From positions 1 to 7,126 of the forward strand of contig CALGTJ010000678.1 in the NCBI GenBank assembly GCA_937901435.1: 7,126 nt of DNA. Direction: 5' to 3'. The position numbers and the translations under genes are program-made. Each line of letters starts with the position of its first letter. The stretch's first letter is position 1. Below, piece after piece: positions 1 to 5,781 of the stretch. The notes below the pieces were generated by a model that worked only from the letters and a program-made list of their open reading frames with translations, did no database searches and was not told the origin of the DNA. This stretch comes from an uncultured Rhodobacter sp. (GTDB taxonomy: Bacteria; Pseudomonadota; Alphaproteobacteria; Rhodobacterales; Rhodobacteraceae).

Positions 1-1078
1 CCCCGGCCTGCGCCGTGGCCGAAACGCCCGCCGCTGCGGGGCCGGGGGTGTAGCCCGCCATCAGCCAGACAGTCGCGTCATTGTTGGCGGTGACAATCTC
101 TGGGCGCAGGCCATTCATCATCGCGATAAACGTGGCCGTGGCATCCTCGTCAGAGATATTGGCCGCGATGGTAAAGCCATCCCACCACAGGGTCGAGGCG
201 GGCACAGAGCCGCCCCCAACGGTCGGGGCGGCGGCCAGCATGGTGTTTTGAACAACCTCTGGGCTGGAGCCTTCGTCGTCCAGAATGCCGCCCCCGCGCG
301 AGCCCCACATATAGGCCGCCGCCAGTTGCCCGGATTCCCACAGTGCCTGCGAGGCGTTGGAATCAAAGGTCAGAAAGTCAGGATTGGCATAGGCGTTCAG
401 CTTGGCCAGCATGTCCAGCGTGGCGATGCCCGCCGCGTTGTTGATCGTGACCTCTGCTGTGCCGGGGGCAAACAATTCGCCGCCCATCCCCATGAACATA
501 TTGACGAATTCCTCGCCAAGGTTCCACCCCGTCGCGGTGTTCATCGCGAAAGGATGCTCCATGATGCCCGCCGCGCGGATCGCCTCTAGCGTGTCCAGCA
601 GATCCTCGTATGTGGACGGCACTTCGCGTCCGACCTGCTCCAGAATATCCTTACGCAGGTACAGATGCTGGGCGTTTGCCATAAAGGCAACAGCCATCAC
701 TTTGCCATCCACCGTTATCTGGTTCAGCTTGGGCAGATCGGGCGCATGAGCCGCGATCAGATCGTCCAGCGGGCGGATCAAACCGTCATTCATCAGCGGC
801 ACAATCGACGAATTCGCAACCACGGCGGTGGTGTATTCGGCCGGGTTCGCCGTCAGCGCGGCGACCTGAATATCGCGGTGCTCTGTGGTCTGGTTCTTGG
901 TGACAGTGACCGTATCAGAGGCGCATTCCTCGGCCCCCGCCGCAATCGCCTGCAGCGCGGTAAAGTCGTTGGACAAGATGCTGACACGCCCGCTTTGAAT
1001 GCCGCAATCGGCAAAGGCGGCGGTCGCGCAACTGGCGGCCAGCACAGCGCAAAGGGCCGTGGTCCTGGAAAAGATCAT
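1..1078 (-). CDS. ABC transporter extracellular solute-binding protein (family 1, sugar/polyol type), 3' end missing
   Basis: The minus strand is open from the ATG at 1078-1076 to the left edge: 359 codons plus one base, with no stop. The protein starts with a Sec signal peptide: a basic start (MIFSR), a hydrophobic stretch at residues 7-20, and a signal peptidase I site after AFA (residue 23), followed by DCG. The Cys at 25 has Asp before it, so it is not a lipobox. Residues 139-161 (LYLRKDILEQVG, then PSTYEDLL) match the hinge-region pattern of family 1 binding proteins such as UgpB and MalE. Cys25 and Cys52 could form a periplasmic disulfide. Family members are usually about 400-430 residues, so some 50-70 residues are missing. 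The protein would deliver ligand to two permeases, presumably encoded further left, powered by the ATPase across the divergent promoter region. The ligand is unknown. A Shine-Dalgarno-like AGGGAG supports the start. Confidence 0.93.
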   Translation of the reverse strand, partial: MIFSRTTALCAVLAASCATAAFADCGIQSGRVSILSNDFTALQAIAAGAEECASDTVTVTKNQTTEHRDIQVAALTANPAEYTTAVVANSSIVPLMNDGLIRPLDDLIAAHAPDLPKLNQITVDGKVMAVAFMANAQHLYLRKDILEQVGREVPSTYEDLLDTLEAIRAAGIMEHPFAMNTATGWNLGEEFVNMFMGMGGELFAPGTAEVTINNAAGIATLDMLAKLNAYANPDFLTFDSNASQALWESGQLAAAYMWGSRGGGILDDEGSSPEVVQNTMLAAAPTVGGGSVPASTLWWDGFTIAANISDEDATATFIAMMNGLRPEIVTANNDATVWLMAGYTPGPAAAGVSATAQAG

Positions 1079-1088
1079 CGCGATAAAG

Positions 1089-1094
1089 CTCCCT
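1089..1094 (-). promoter_or_regulatory. Ribosome binding site of the solute-binding protein gene
   Basis: On the minus strand this reads AGGGAG, 10 bases before the ATG at 1078. It is the only purine-rich stretch near that start. It agrees with the signal peptide beginning directly at this ATG. Confidence 0.6.
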
Positions 1095-1143
1095 GTTAGA
1101 TCTGCCGTCCCCTTGATTTCGAGGCGTTGGCACGCGTGACGTC

Positions 1144-1187
1144 TGCAAGGCAAGACCCGGCATTCGACTCAGCCAGTCTGCCTTGCA
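1144..1187. repeat. Imperfectly spaced inverted repeat TGCAAGGCA / TGCCTTGCA
   Basis: TGCAAGGCA at 1144-1152 is the exact reverse complement of TGCCTTGCA at 1179-1187, with 26 bases between. The right arm overlaps the left half of the upstream LacI-type operator, and TGCAAG at 1144-1149 equals one operator half-site. It may be an auxiliary half-operator in the leader of the solute-binding protein gene, or a transcript stem in that leader. It could also be chance. Confidence 0.3.
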
Positions 1188-1199
1188 TACGTTTGCAAG
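1182..1199. promoter_or_regulatory. LacI-family operator, copy 1
   Basis: The sequence CTTGCATACGTTTGCAAG is a near-perfect palindrome (16 of 18 positions symmetric) centred on a CG step between 1190 and 1191. An even palindrome with a central CG is typical of LacI/GalR-family operators. The core TGCA-W-ACGT-W-TGCA recurs at 1304-1317. The likely binder is the LacI-type regulator encoded at 4759-5781. The site lies directly downstream of a candidate -10 box for the minus-strand gene, which would suit repression of the solute-binding protein unit. Confidence 0.75.
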
Positions 1200-1227
1200 A
1201 GTGAAGCATGAATTGCCGATCTGACAA
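1200..1227 (-). promoter_or_regulatory. Candidate sigma-70 promoter of the solute-binding protein unit
   Basis: On the minus strand, TTGTCA (1227-1222, five of six matches to TTGACA) is followed after 16 bases by TTCACT (1205-1200, three of six matches to TATAAT). Transcription would start near 1193, inside operator copy 1, leaving a leader of about 115 bases. The -10 match is weak. The main support is the placement next to the operator. Confidence 0.35.
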
Positions 1228-1270
1228 GGAATTTCTTTTCACATGTCCGCCCATTATGAAGATTTATCAC

Positions 1271-1300
1271 TTGATGCGCCCCTTTTCGTCGCTGTACGCT
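1271..1300 (+). promoter_or_regulatory. Candidate sigma-70 promoter of the ATPase-dehydrogenase operon
   Basis: TTGATG at 1271-1276 is followed after 18 bases by TACGCT at 1295-1300. The start site would fall near 1307, inside operator copy 2, giving a leader of about 29 bases before the ATG at 1336. Both boxes are weak matches. The arrangement mirrors the one proposed for the divergent gene, which is the main reason to list it. Confidence 0.35.
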
Positions 1301-1320
1301 CTCTGCAAACGTATGCAAAA
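1301..1320. promoter_or_regulatory. LacI-family operator, copy 2
   Basis: The core TGCAAACGTATGCA at 1304-1317 is symmetric at 12 of 14 positions around a CG step between 1310 and 1311. It fits the same consensus (TGCA-W-ACGT-W-TGCA) as copy 1, and the two centres are exactly 120 bp apart. The site ends just before the AGAGG (1320-1324) that could serve as the Shine-Dalgarno sequence of the ATPase gene. A bound repressor would therefore sit over the likely transcription start of the plus-strand operon. Two sites in one divergent region allow either independent repression or a loop. Confidence 0.75.
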
Positions 1321-1335
1321 GAGGCGCAGAATTAT

Positions 1336-2379
1336 ATGGCAGAGATCCAGTTGCGCAATCTGTCTAAGCGCTGGTCAAACTTCGTCGCCGTCGATAAATT
1401 TGACCTGACAATCGCGGATAAAGAGTTCCTCGTGCTGCTTGGCCCCTCTGGTTGCGGCAAAACCACGACCATGCGGATGATCGCAGGTCTTGAGGATGTG
1501 ACAGAGGGCGACATTCTGGTCGATGGCAAGCGGATCAACGATCTGGATCCCAAGGATCGTGACGTGGCGATGGTGTTTCAAAGCTATGCGCTCTACCCAA
1601 ATCTCGACGTTTACGAAAACATCCGCTTTCCCCTCAAAGTGCGCAAGATCGATCCCGCGACCCACAAAGAGCGCGTAATGCGCGCCGCCGAAATGGTTGA
1701 GCTGACAGAGTTCCTGCACCGCCGCCCGTCCGAACTCTCTGGCGGACAGCGCCAGCGTGTCGCTTTGGCCCGCGCCATCGTGCGCCAGCCCAATGTCTTT
1801 CTGATGGACGAACCCCTGTCCAATCTGGACGCCAAACTGCGCGTGTCGACCCGCGCCCAGATCAAGAACCTCAGCCACGAATTGCAGGTCACCACGATCT
1901 ACGTCACCCATGACCAGATCGAGGCGATGACGCTGGCAGATCGCGTCGTGGTGATGAACAAGGGTGTTGTGCAACAGGTCGGCACGCCGACCGAGATTTA
2001 TGACAGGCCGACGAATGCCTTTGTCGCCAGTTTTATCGGCAGCCCCGCGATGAACCTGCTGGACGGACGGCTGGAGGACGGCACATTCCTTGCCGACCAC
2101 GTCCGAATTCCGGGTCTTTCCGGCCCCGATGGTCCCGTGACGCTGGGGTTTCGCGCCGAAGACGCCAGTAGGGCGGATGAGGGGGCGCTCAGTGCACCGA
2201 TTTACACTATGGAACTCTTGGGCGATGCCACAATGGTCACTCTGCGCGCCGGTGGCGGCCTCGTCTCGGTCAAAACCCACAAAGATTTTCGCGCCAAGAT
2301 CGGCGCACCGTTCTCTGCCCATATCCCGCTGGAAGCCTGTCATCTGTTTGATACCAAGACTGGCCAGCGGATCACATGA
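1336..2379 (+). CDS. ABC transporter ATP-binding protein, UgpC/MalK (CUT1) family
   Basis: This is the cytoplasmic ATPase of a carbohydrate-type importer, 347 residues, the usual length for UgpC/MalK proteins. Visible motifs are Walker A GPSGCGKT (36-43), Q-loop Gln82, signature LSGGQ (134-138), Walker B VFLMDEP (154-160, with Asp158 and Glu159), D-loop SNLD (162-165) and H-loop His192. A C-terminal TOBE/OB regulatory region runs from about 236 to the end, including LGFRAED (270-276 region). An in-frame ATG at 1243 would add 31 residues. I prefer 1336 because family members start within a few residues of the first strand (here MAEIQLRNLSKRW), and because the longer form would place operator copy 2 inside the gene. 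AGAGG at 1320-1324 is a somewhat distant ribosome site. No permease gene lies on this strand, so the transporter genes are split by the divergent region. Substrate specificity cannot be read from the ATPase. Confidence 0.95.
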   Translation: MAEIQLRNLSKRWSNFVAVDKFDLTIADKEFLVLLGPSGCGKTTTMRMIAGLEDVTEGDILVDGKRINDLDPKDRDVAMVFQSYALYPNLDVYENIRFPLKVRKIDPATHKERVMRAAEMVELTEFLHRRPSELSGGQRQRVALARAIVRQPNVFLMDEPLSNLDAKLRVSTRAQIKNLSHELQVTTIYVTHDQIEAMTLADRVVVMNKGVVQQVGTPTEIYDRPTNAFVASFIGSPAMNLLDGRLEDGTFLADHVRIPGLSGPDGPVTLGFRAEDASRADEGALSAPIYTMELLGDATMVTLRAGGGLVSVKTHKDFRAKIGAPFSAHIPLEACHLFDTKTGQRIT

Positions 2380-2392
2380 CGACCCATAAAAG

Positions 2393-2397
2393 AAGGA
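2393..2397 (+). promoter_or_regulatory. Ribosome binding site of the HisD-family dehydrogenase gene
   Basis: AAGGA lies 7 bases before the ATG at 2405, in the short gap after the ATPase stop codon. It is the best-spaced strong Shine-Dalgarno sequence in the operon and fixes the dehydrogenase start. Confidence 0.75.
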
Positions 2398-2404
2398 ACA
2401 GACC

Positions 2405-3715
2405 ATGACCATCACCCACCTCAAACAAGGCAAACCCGAAACTGAGCGTGCCGAAGATGATGCCAAGGTCCGGGCCACGGTCGAGGCGACATTGGCGCAA
2501 ATTCAGACCGGCGGTGATGCCGCCGTGCGCGACCTCAGCCAGAAATTCGACGGCTACGCGCCGGATCATTTCCGCCTGACCCAATCCGAGATTGACGCGG
2601 CGATGCAAAAGGTCAGCGCGCGCGATATGGAAGACATCACATTCGCCCAGACCCAGATCCGCCGCTTTGCTCAGGCCCAACGCGCCAGCATGACCGATAT
2701 CGAGGTCGAAACCATGCCCGGCGTCGTCTTGGGCCACAAGAATATCCCGGTGCAATCGGTGGGCTGCTATGTGCCGGGGGGCAAGTTTCCCATGGTCGCT
2801 TCGGCCCATATGTCGGTCCTGACCGCCTCTGTCGCGGGCGTGCCGCGCATCATCGCCTCGGCCCCGCCCGTGAACGGCGCGCCGCACCCGGCGATTGTGG
2901 CGGCGATGCAGATGGGCGGCGCGCATGAGATCCTCTGTCTGGGCGGGATTCAGGCCGTGGGCGCGATGGCCATCGGCACCGAAAGCATCGAGCCTGTGCA
3001 TATGCTGGTCGGTCCCGGTAATGCGTTTGTGGCCGAAGCCAAGCGGCAATTGTACGGTCGTGTCGGGATCGACCTTTTTGCCGGGCCAACAGAGACCATG
3101 GTAATCGCTGATGACACTGTGGACGCCGAACTTTGCGCGACGGATCTGCTGGGGCAGGCGGAACACGGCTATAACTCGCCCGCCTGTCTGATCTCCAATT
3201 CGCGCAAGCTGGCCGAGGCGACGCTGGCCGAGATCGACCGCATTCTGACGATCCTGCCGACAGCAGAGACGGCGAGTGTCAGCTGGCGCGACTACGGCGA
3301 TGTGATCCTGTGCGACACCTATGACGAGATGCTGACCGTGGCCAATGACATGGCCTACGAGCATGTGCAGGTGATGACGGATCGCGATGACTGGTTCCTT
3401 GAGCAGATGCACAGCTATGGCGCGCTGTTCCTCGGGGCGCGCACCAATGTGTCCAATGGCGACAAGGTGATTGGCACCAATCACACGCTGCCCACGAAAA
3501 AGGCCGGGCGCTATACGGGTGGGCTTTGGGTGGGTAAGTTTCTGAAAACCCACAGTTATCAGCGCATCACGACGGATGAGGCGGCGGCGATGATGGGGGA
3601 ATATGGGTCCAGATTGTGTATGCTGGAGGGATTTGTGGGTCATGCGGAGCAATGCAACATCCGGGTGCGCCGCTATGGCGGGCGCAATGTGCCTTATGGG
3701 GCCGCAGCAGAGTAA
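2405..3715 (+). CDS. Histidinol dehydrogenase-family zinc/NAD alcohol dehydrogenase, probably catabolic (HpsN-like)
   Basis: The 436-residue protein spans the full HisD fold. By analogy with E. coli HisD, the zinc ligands are Gln251 and His254 (in [10 protein letters not shown]), Asp353 and His413. The catalytic pair is Glu319-His320 (AYEHV), and His360 and Glu408 match substrate-contact residues. [13 protein letters not shown] (202-214) and [10 protein letters not shown] (221-230) are family signatures. All catalytic positions are intact, so it should oxidise a primary alcohol via the aldehyde to a carboxylate with two NAD+. The family includes biosynthetic HisD and paralogues such as HpsN, sulfopropanediol 3-dehydrogenase. 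The neighbourhood (importer, LacI regulator, SnoaL-like proteins) and the wording of the signatures favour a catabolic paralogue. There is no other his gene in view. Automatic pipelines will probably name it hisD. The true substrate is unknown; sulfopropanediol is only one possibility. Confidence 0.92.
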   Translation: MTITHLKQGKPETERAEDDAKVRATVEATLAQIQTGGDAAVRDLSQKFDGYAPDHFRLTQSEIDAAMQKVSARDMEDITFAQTQIRRFAQAQRASMTDIEVETMPGVVLGHKNIPVQSVGCYVPGGKFPMVASAHMSVLTASVAGVPRIIASAPPVNGAPHPAIVAAMQMGGAHEILCLGGIQAVGAMAIGTESIEPVHMLVGPGNAFVAEAKRQLYGRVGIDLFAGPTETMVIADDTVDAELCATDLLGQAEHGYNSPACLISNSRKLAEATLAEIDRILTILPTAETASVSWRDYGDVILCDTYDEMLTVANDMAYEHVQVMTDRDDWFLEQMHSYGALFLGARTNVSNGDKVIGTNHTLPTKKAGRYTGGLWVGKFLKTHSYQRITTDEAAAMMGEYGSRLCMLEGFVGHAEQCNIRVRRYGGRNVPYGAAAE

Positions 3716-3721
3716 ACGCCC

Positions 3722-4762
3722 ATGACGCCCGAGGCCCTGAAATCCGTGATCGCACCGCTGCGCGCCTCCTTGGCCTCTTGCGAGGCCGCCTCGGCGCGGG
3801 CGGCGTTGTCGGCCATCCTGTCACCGGAGGCGGTGGTGCATATGTGCCATCCGTTCGGGGATCTGAGCGGGCCAGAGGCGCTGTTTCAGACCTGCTATGC
3901 GCCGCTGTTGCGCGCGCTGCCGGATCTGGAGCGGCGCGATATGATCGTGATGGCGGGCACTACGCCGGAAGGCGCCGATTGGGTCGGCTGCATGGGCAAT
4001 TATATGGGCAGCTTTCTGTCTCCCCTGCTTGGCATCCGCCCGACCGGGCATTTGGTGCATATGCGGTATCATGAGTTCTTTCGCATAGTGGATGGCGAGA
4101 TCGTCGAGATGCAGGCGATCTGGGATCTGCCAGAGCTGATGGTGCAGGCTGGTGTCTGGCCGATGGCCCCCCAAATGGGGGCGTTTCTGTGCACGCCGGG
4201 TCCGCAAAGCGGGGATGGTCTGGCTGTGAACGGCGATGGCGCGCAGGCGATGACCCATGTGATTGACATGCTGACGGCCATGTGTCGTCATCCCGCTGAT
4301 CCAGACCCCAAAGTGATGGAGCTTGAGCGTTATTGGCACCCACGCTTTAACTGGTACGGCCCCACGGGTATCGGCACGGCGCGCGGCATTACAGGGTTTC
4401 GCAACTGGCATCAGATCCCGTTCTTGTCGGGGATGCCGGACCGCAAACTGGACGCGATGGGCGATCTGATGTCGGCATGGATCGCGCAGGGCGAGTATGT
4501 CTGTGAGACCGGCTGGCCCAATATGCGGCTGACCCTGTCTGGGGATGGATGGATGGGGATTGCGCCCTCGGGGCGTGAGGTTTTGTTGCGGTCGCTGGAT
4601 TTCTGGCGGCTTGAAGGCGGGAGAATTCGCGAGAACTGGGTGCTGGTCGATCTGCTGGATCTTTATGCGCAGGTGGGCGTGGATGTGTTTGCACGCCTTG
4701 ATGCCTTCAACAAAACGCGCAGTTTGGCGGATTTGCATGTGCCGGACGGGATGACGCCGTGA
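3722..4762 (+). CDS. Tandem SnoaL-like / NTF2-like two-domain protein (first of two)
   Basis: The 346-residue protein is about twice the length of a SnoaL-like domain and appears to contain two. Domain 1 covers roughly residues 20-150 and ends in FFRIVDGEIVEMQAIWD with Asp135 and Gln142. Domain 2 covers roughly 185-325 and ends in DFWRLEGGRIRENWVLVD with Asp310 and Gln317. The two ends align as G-x-I-x-E-x5-D-x6-Q-x-G-V, which points to internal duplication. Domain 1 has His117 where domain 2 has Leu292, so the halves may not be equivalent catalytically. There is no signal peptide or membrane segment, so it should be cytoplasmic. SnoaL-like proteins include polyketide cyclases, ester cyclases, isomerases and dehydratases; which reaction applies here is unknown. 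It starts 6 bases after the dehydrogenase stop with no clear Shine-Dalgarno sequence, which suggests translational coupling. Confidence 0.85.
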   Translation: MTPEALKSVIAPLRASLASCEAASARAALSAILSPEAVVHMCHPFGDLSGPEALFQTCYAPLLRALPDLERRDMIVMAGTTPEGADWVGCMGNYMGSFLSPLLGIRPTGHLVHMRYHEFFRIVDGEIVEMQAIWDLPELMVQAGVWPMAPQMGAFLCTPGPQSGDGLAVNGDGAQAMTHVIDMLTAMCRHPADPDPKVMELERYWHPRFNWYGPTGIGTARGITGFRNWHQIPFLSGMPDRKLDAMGDLMSAWIAQGEYVCETGWPNMRLTLSGDGWMGIAPSGREVLLRSLDFWRLEGGRIRENWVLVDLLDLYAQVGVDVFARLDAFNKTRSLADLHVPDGMTP

Positions 4763-5781
4763 GCACTGAGGCCAAGGTGACATCGCTCAGCGTGGCGCGT
4801 CTGGCGGGGGTCAGCCAATCGGCGGTCAGTCGGGTGTTTTCGGGGGCCTCGGCGTCAAAATCGACGATCAAGAAGGTCAAGGCCGCCGCTGAACAACTGG
4901 GCTATCAACCCAACTCGCTGGCGCGCGCCATGATCACCGGGCGCAGCCGGATCATTGGGCTGGTCGTGGCGTATCTCGACAATCAATTCTATCCGATCGC
5001 TCTGGAAAAACTGTCCAATGCCTTGCAGGAAAAGGGCTATCATATCCTTGTGTTCATGGCCTCGAATTCGTCCGAGGGGATCGACCAAGTCATGTCCGAA
5101 CTCATGGCCTATCAGGTCGACGGGATCATCACCGCCTCTGTCGCGATGAGCTCTGATCTGACGGACCGCTGTGCGGCGGCAGGCATTGAGGTGGTGATGT
5201 TCAACCGCGCGCAGGACGGGTCGGGCCTGTCGTCAGTGACCTCTGACAATATGGCGGGGGGGCGCAAGGTTGCGGAATTCCTCGTGGCGGGCGGTCACAG
5301 GCGCATCGCCCATATCGCGGGCTGGGGCGGCTCATCGACGGGGCGCGACCGGGCGCGTGGCTTTTCCGAGGGGTTGGCCGACGCGGGGGTCGCCCCGCTG
5401 GATGTGATTGACGGCATGTACACCAGAGAGGCCGCCGCACAGGCCGCCCGCGATCTGATGGCGCGCGCCGATCCCCCCGATGCGATCTTTGTCGGGAATG
5501 ACCATATGGCGTTTCCGGTGATGGACGTGCTGCGCGCAGAGCTGGGCCTGTCAGTGCCGGATGACGTCTCGGTTGTGGGCTATGATGATGTTCCGCTGGC
5601 AAGCTGGCCGGTCTATGATCTGACCTCGCTGCGCCAGCCGGTCAAACGGATGGTGGATGCGACGGTCGAGACGCTGCTGGGACAGATCGAAAACCCAAGC
5701 CGCCCGAAACAGAAAACCGAAATTGCCGGACCGCTGATCATACGCGGCTCGGCGCGTGTTCCCGAAGGATGGACGCAATGA
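4759..5781 (+). CDS. LacI/GalR-family transcriptional regulator
   Basis: The 340-residue protein has an N-terminal helix-turn-helix (about 9-28, SLSVARLAGVSQSAVSRVFS) and a hinge helix (about 51-60, PNSLARAMIT). A periplasmic-binding-protein-like effector domain follows from about 64 to the end, with family patterns such as DGII (121-124), FVGNDHMA (244-251) and VPDDVSVVGYDD (266-277). In the hinge, Met58 stands where PurR has the minor-groove Leu54. The start is GTG at 4759, overlapping the previous stop as GTGA; no other in-frame start fits better. Two palindromes at 1182-1199 and 1301-1320 have LacI-family form and are the likely binding sites, so it should control both divergent units and its own expression. 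It is probably a repressor released by the imported compound or a metabolite of it; the effector is unknown. Confidence 0.95.
   Translation: MSTEAKVTSLSVARLAGVSQSAVSRVFSGASASKSTIKKVKAAAEQLGYQPNSLARAMITGRSRIIGLVVAYLDNQFYPIALEKLSNALQEKGYHILVFMASNSSEGIDQVMSELMAYQVDGIITASVAMSSDLTDRCAAAGIEVVMFNRAQDGSGLSSVTSDNMAGGRKVAEFLVAGGHRRIAHIAGWGGSSTGRDRARGFSEGLADAGVAPLDVIDGMYTREAAAQAARDLMARADPPDAIFVGNDHMAFPVMDVLRAELGLSVPDDVSVVGYDDVPLASWPVYDLTSLRQPVKRMVDATVETLLGQIENPSRPKQKTEIAGPLIIRGSARVPEGWTQ
5763..5768 (+). promoter_or_regulatory. Ribosome binding site that decides the start of the second SnoaL-like gene
   Basis: GAAGGA ends at 5768. It touches the first in-frame ATG (5769) directly but lies 9 bases before the second (5778). 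The second is therefore the workable start. It also forms an ATGA overlap with the regulator's stop codon, like the junction at 6767-6770. Confidence 0.7.

Noticed and set aside
1002..1010. Cys25 of the solute-binding protein, considered as a lipoprotein attachment site
   Set aside because: The residues before it (FAD) do not form a lipobox. The AFA sequence is a better signal peptidase I site.
248..1099. Plus-strand open frames at 248-589, 402-749 and 665-1099
   Set aside because: They lie opposite the solute-binding protein, whose minus-strand frame is continuous, starts with a signal peptide and shows family motifs.
1131..1138. CACGCGTG palindrome in the leader of the solute-binding protein gene
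   Set aside because: It is short, self-complementary by base composition, unlike the two shared operators, and has no second copy in the region.
1208..1408. Possible small plus-strand gene or leader peptide in the divergent region
   Set aside because: It runs out of frame into the ATPase gene, has no convincing ribosome site, and shows no peptide pattern such as a run of regulatory codons.
1375..2478. Long minus-strand open frame (367 codons) opposite the ATPase gene
   Set aside because: The plus strand encodes a full ATPase with all motifs. The antisense translation has no recognisable domain and is typical of shadows in GC-rich genes.
2372..3652. Long minus-strand open frame (426 codons) opposite the dehydrogenase gene
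   Set aside because: It is antisense to a complete HisD-family gene. Its translation is rich in His and Arg with no motif, as expected of a shadow frame.
4168..4181. CCCCC-AAAT-GGGGG hairpin, considered as a terminator
   Set aside because: It lies in the middle of a coding region with no T-run after it, and the codons (MAPQMGAF) account for the bases.
3821..4783. Minus-strand open frame (320 codons) opposite the first SnoaL-like gene
   Set aside because: It shows no family resemblance and overlaps a well-supported coupled operon gene on the other strand.
5256..5262. Run of seven G in the regulator gene, considered as a slippage or phase-variation tract (also 6248-6254)
   Set aside because: The frames are intact on both sides, and runs of this length are expected in GC-rich coding DNA. 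Variation between isolates would be needed to support it.
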